Assembly: GCA_029933115.1 (NCBI GenBank)
Contig: JAOZOT010000208.1
Span: forward strand, 1 to 6,367
Reading direction: 5' to 3'
From: Anaerolineae bacterium
GTDB lineage: Bacteria; Chloroflexota; Anaerolineae; E26-bin7
Length of the DNA: 6,367 bases
The translations under genes were made by a program, and so were the position numbers. Positions 4,346 to 6,367 of this stretch are shown piece by piece. Each line of letters opens with the position of its first letter. The stretch's first letter is position 1. The notes under the pieces are model-generated. The model did no database searches. It had not been told where the DNA came from and saw only the letters and a list, made by a program, of their open reading frames with translations.

Positions 4346-6245
4346 AAGCATGGATGGAGATAGACCGGTGAAAAAACCAATGCTTCGCTTCCTTTCGACG
4401 CTCGTCTCGGTGATTGTGCTCCTGGCCCTGGGGATAGCCGGCTTTGTAGTCGTGGTCAACAAAGTAACCTTTCAGGCTCAGCCCATTTATGCCGGTGCAC
4501 CCCCTCAAAAAGTGCTTCTGGTGCACGACAGCACGGAGGCCACCGGCCAGAAGCTATATGACCAGGTGACCACCGCCCTGCGCTACGCCAAGATCGCCCA
4601 CGACGATGTGGACCTGGCTCAAGGAGTGCAGTTGGCTTCCTTGGAGGGCTACACGGCGATAGTCATTGCTACGGAGAGCCTCTCTCGCCTCGGTGAGGCA
4701 GAAGCACTCAAGATCAAGGGATATGTGGCCGAGGGGGGAGGGCTGGCCGTCTTGATCCAGGCCCGAAACCCCGTGCTGGATGAGGTGTTCGGTATCTCCG
4801 GCCGGCGGACATCCGGCGAAGTAACCATCAGCAGTGGGATGCGCTTCGTCGGCGACCTTCTCCCTGGGGTGAAGGGGTTGCGTCTGGAGGCGCAAGACGT
4901 CGGTGAGTTCAGGGCGCTGGACGCGACCGTTCTGGATGGCGTCGAGGTGCTGGCTACCACAGGAGATGGTGATCCTCCTCTCGTCTGGCGTCAGCAATTT
5001 GGCAAGGGGCGCGTCATCTATTGGAACAACGATTTGCTGGCTTCCAAGGCGTTCCGTGGGCTGGCTGTTCAATCAATTATGGCTGTGCATGGCGGGGCGG
5101 TGATGTCGTTGGTCAATGTGGGTCTCTTCCACGTGGACGGGTTTCCCGCCCCCCCGCCGGCCGACGAGCCAGACGCCGCCGATTTCTATCACCGGCAGTG
5201 GTTCCCAGATATGATGGACCTGGCCCGCAAGCATGGAGTGAAGTATACCTGGCTTGTGCTCTTCAGCCGCAGTGGCCGGATCGAGCCGCCCTGGGATTTC
5301 GACGAGTGGGAAGGGGCAACCATCGAGGTGGAGGGGCATAAGGTGCCGTTTTGCCCCTACATGGCCTACCAGGCGGGCCGAGATGGCCACGAGTTGGCCC
5401 TGCAAGGCTACAGCCGCCGGCCTTTGCAGCTCGACAGCTATCCCATGCCGGACCTTTTTAGCTTGTTTGCTTGGCAGGGCCTCATCTCGCAACCTGTGTA
5501 CCTCGAGAAGTGGTACAGCAGCGAGTACGACATGGCGGGCGCTTTGTACACAGCCGCTCAGCGCTGGCAAGAAGATAATCTGGGGCCATTGCCCGTGAGC
5601 TATGCCCCTCCCGGGGGGGTCTACAACAAAGCCGGCCTGTCCGCCCTGTATGCGGCCTTGCCCAGAGTCCAAACAGTTGGTAGCCGCGCTTTCGGTGACT
5701 TTGAGGAAGGCGGCGAGCGCGAGTTCGGGCCGGAGCCGTGGAACAAGCACTTTTTCACCGTTCCCCGCTGGACAGGCGGGTACGCGGGCGATTCGTACAC
5801 TCGCCTGCTGGCCTTGTCGGAATTGAACACCTTCGGCGCGTGGACTCATTACGTCAGCGCGGACGAGGCGCTCGCTTCGGCCGGCAACACCCCCTGGCGA
5901 GGTGGGATGTACGATCAACTTGACGAGTTGCTGGGCTGGAGTGGGGAGCACTATCCCTGGTTGCGCTGGCTGACCACTGCCGAGGCCCATCAGGAATTCC
6001 TGAACTATTTCGACACCGACGCTACCTATACTTTTGAAAAGGCCTACCAGGTCACCATCCAGTTTTCCAGGCGTCCGACCTATCTACTCCTCCGTCTGAA
6101 CGACGGGCGCAAGCTGGATATGAGCAGCGTGACCAACGCCCAAATCGTCAGTTATTACGAAGGCGAAGGGTACTATCAGTACGTGTTGAAGGCTACAGAT
6201 CGCGAAGTGCGCCTGGGCCTGCTCATCCCTACCACAGGGTTGTAA
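4338..6245 (+). CDS. Membrane-anchored DUF2194 protein: amidotransferase-like plus PelA-like deacetylase domain (635 aa)
   Basis: A basic N-terminus and one helix (about 17-40) anchor the protein, leaving the rest outside the membrane. Residues about 57-255 form a class I glutamine-amidotransferase-like domain (KVLLVHDSTEATG; YVAEGGGLAVLIQARN; FGKGRVIYWNNDLLA). No Cys sits at the usual nucleophile elbow, so this domain probably binds rather than catalyses. Residues about 258-555 are a CE4/PelA-like deacetylase fold: FHVDGFPAP (D267), FYHRQWFPDMMDLARKHGVKYTW, GHELALQGYSR (351-360), SYAPPGGVYN (421-430) and WTHYVSADE (502-510). A beta-rich C-terminal part (about 560-635) follows. PelA-type enzymes deacetylate GalNAc-rich Pel polymer. 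Here, however, the CE4 His-x3-His metal pair reads Gln356 and Arg360, and HVDGF has Gly where a second Asp would be, so deacetylation is doubtful. Polymer binding is a reasonable alternative. Confidence 0.88.
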   Translation: MNRSMDGDRPVKKPMLRFLSTLVSVIVLLALGIAGFVVVVNKVTFQAQPIYAGAPPQKVLLVHDSTEATGQKLYDQVTTALRYAKIAHDDVDLAQGVQLASLEGYTAIVIATESLSRLGEAEALKIKGYVAEGGGLAVLIQARNPVLDEVFGISGRRTSGEVTISSGMRFVGDLLPGVKGLRLEAQDVGEFRALDATVLDGVEVLATTGDGDPPLVWRQQFGKGRVIYWNNDLLASKAFRGLAVQSIMAVHGGAVMSLVNVGLFHVDGFPAPPPADEPDAADFYHRQWFPDMMDLARKHGVKYTWLVLFSRSGRIEPPWDFDEWEGATIEVEGHKVPFCPYMAYQAGRDGHELALQGYSRRPLQLDSYPMPDLFSLFAWQGLISQPVYLEKWYSSEYDMAGALYTAAQRWQEDNLGPLPVSYAPPGGVYNKAGLSALYAALPRVQTVGSRAFGDFEEGGEREFGPEPWNKHFFTVPRWTGGYAGDSYTRLLALSELNTFGAWTHYVSADEALASAGNTPWRGGMYDQLDELLGWSGEHYPWLRWLTTAEAHQEFLNYFDTDATYTFEKAYQVTIQFSRRPTYLLLRLNDGRKLDMSSVTNAQIVSYYEGEGYYQYVLKATDREVRLGLLIPTTGL

Positions 6246-6277
6246 AAGTCCACAATGGGCGAAGGTGTCCGAGCCCT

Positions 6278-6296
6278 CTCCCGCCTCGGTCGGGAG
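6278..6296. terminator. Weak hairpin after the last operon gene
   Basis: CTCCCG (6278-6283) pairs with CGGGAG (6291-6296) around a 7-base loop, 32 bases after the stop codon. No T-run follows, and a competing CCGAG/CTCGG pairing overlaps it. It may end or protect the transcript, but this is a weak call. The rest of 6246-6367 shows no gene. Confidence 0.25.
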
Positions 6297-6367
6297 CCCT
6301 GCGGCGCTTGTGGTAACGACTTCAGGTAACTACCCGGGCATGGTTGATTTCAAGCCCCCTGCGAAGC

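Noticed and set aside
5073..5990. A 305-codon open frame on the - strand
   Set aside because: It lies opposite the DUF2194 gene, whose motifs and start are clear; the reverse translation shows no recognisable domain.
6246..6367. A possible tRNA or small gene in the right-hand tail
   Set aside because: GGTTGATTTCAAGCC near 6340-6356 only loosely recalls a T-arm, no cloverleaf can be folded from the visible bases, and no ORF with a start site is present.

Overview
The window looks like a bacterial exopolysaccharide locus of Pel type interrupted by a small accessory insert. All credible genes are on the + strand. The taxon cannot be fixed from the sequence. GC-rich core genes, short GCGG/ATTGCGG-type repeats and an attC-like palindrome between genes would suit a Chloroflexota (Anaerolineae-like) or similar environmental genome, but this is only an impression.

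Layout. (1) 3-251: the C-terminal end of a polytopic membrane protein resembling the last helices of PelG, the Pel exporter. (2) 252-360: a non-coding gap with a GGACC/GGTCC inverted repeat. (3) 361-1570: two overlapping genes of unknown function, a 344-aa soluble helical protein and a 61-aa zinc-ribbon protein with one membrane helix. (4) 1571-1838: a 268-base gap holding a large imperfect palindrome with attC-like ends (GCCCAAC ... GTTAGGC). (5) 1839-2177: a HicB-type antitoxin whose reading frame runs straight into what looks like an internally deleted HicA toxin. (6) 2178-2254: a perfect 14-bp inverted repeat and the ribosome binding site of the next gene. (7) 2255-4345 and 4338-6245: two coupled, overlapping core genes, a 696-aa protein with about 14 membrane helices and a 635-aa membrane-anchored DUF2194 protein (amidotransferase-like domain plus CE4/PelA-like deacetylase domain). 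(8) 6246-6367: a non-coding tail with a weak hairpin.

How they work together. The PelG-like protein, the large membrane protein and the DUF2194 protein probably belong to one envelope or secreted polysaccharide pathway (export, a membrane step, and modification or binding of the polymer). The genes at 361-2177 are AT-richer to the eye, have unrelated functions and sit between the pelG-like gene and its likely operon partners, so I read them as an acquired cassette-like insert. The best leads are: the deacetylase domain appears to have lost its metal-binding His pair and perhaps a metal-binding Asp; the HicBA module looks disarmed by an in-frame deletion in the toxin; and the 344-aa plus zinc-ribbon pair is an uncharacterised two-gene module beside an attC-like site.
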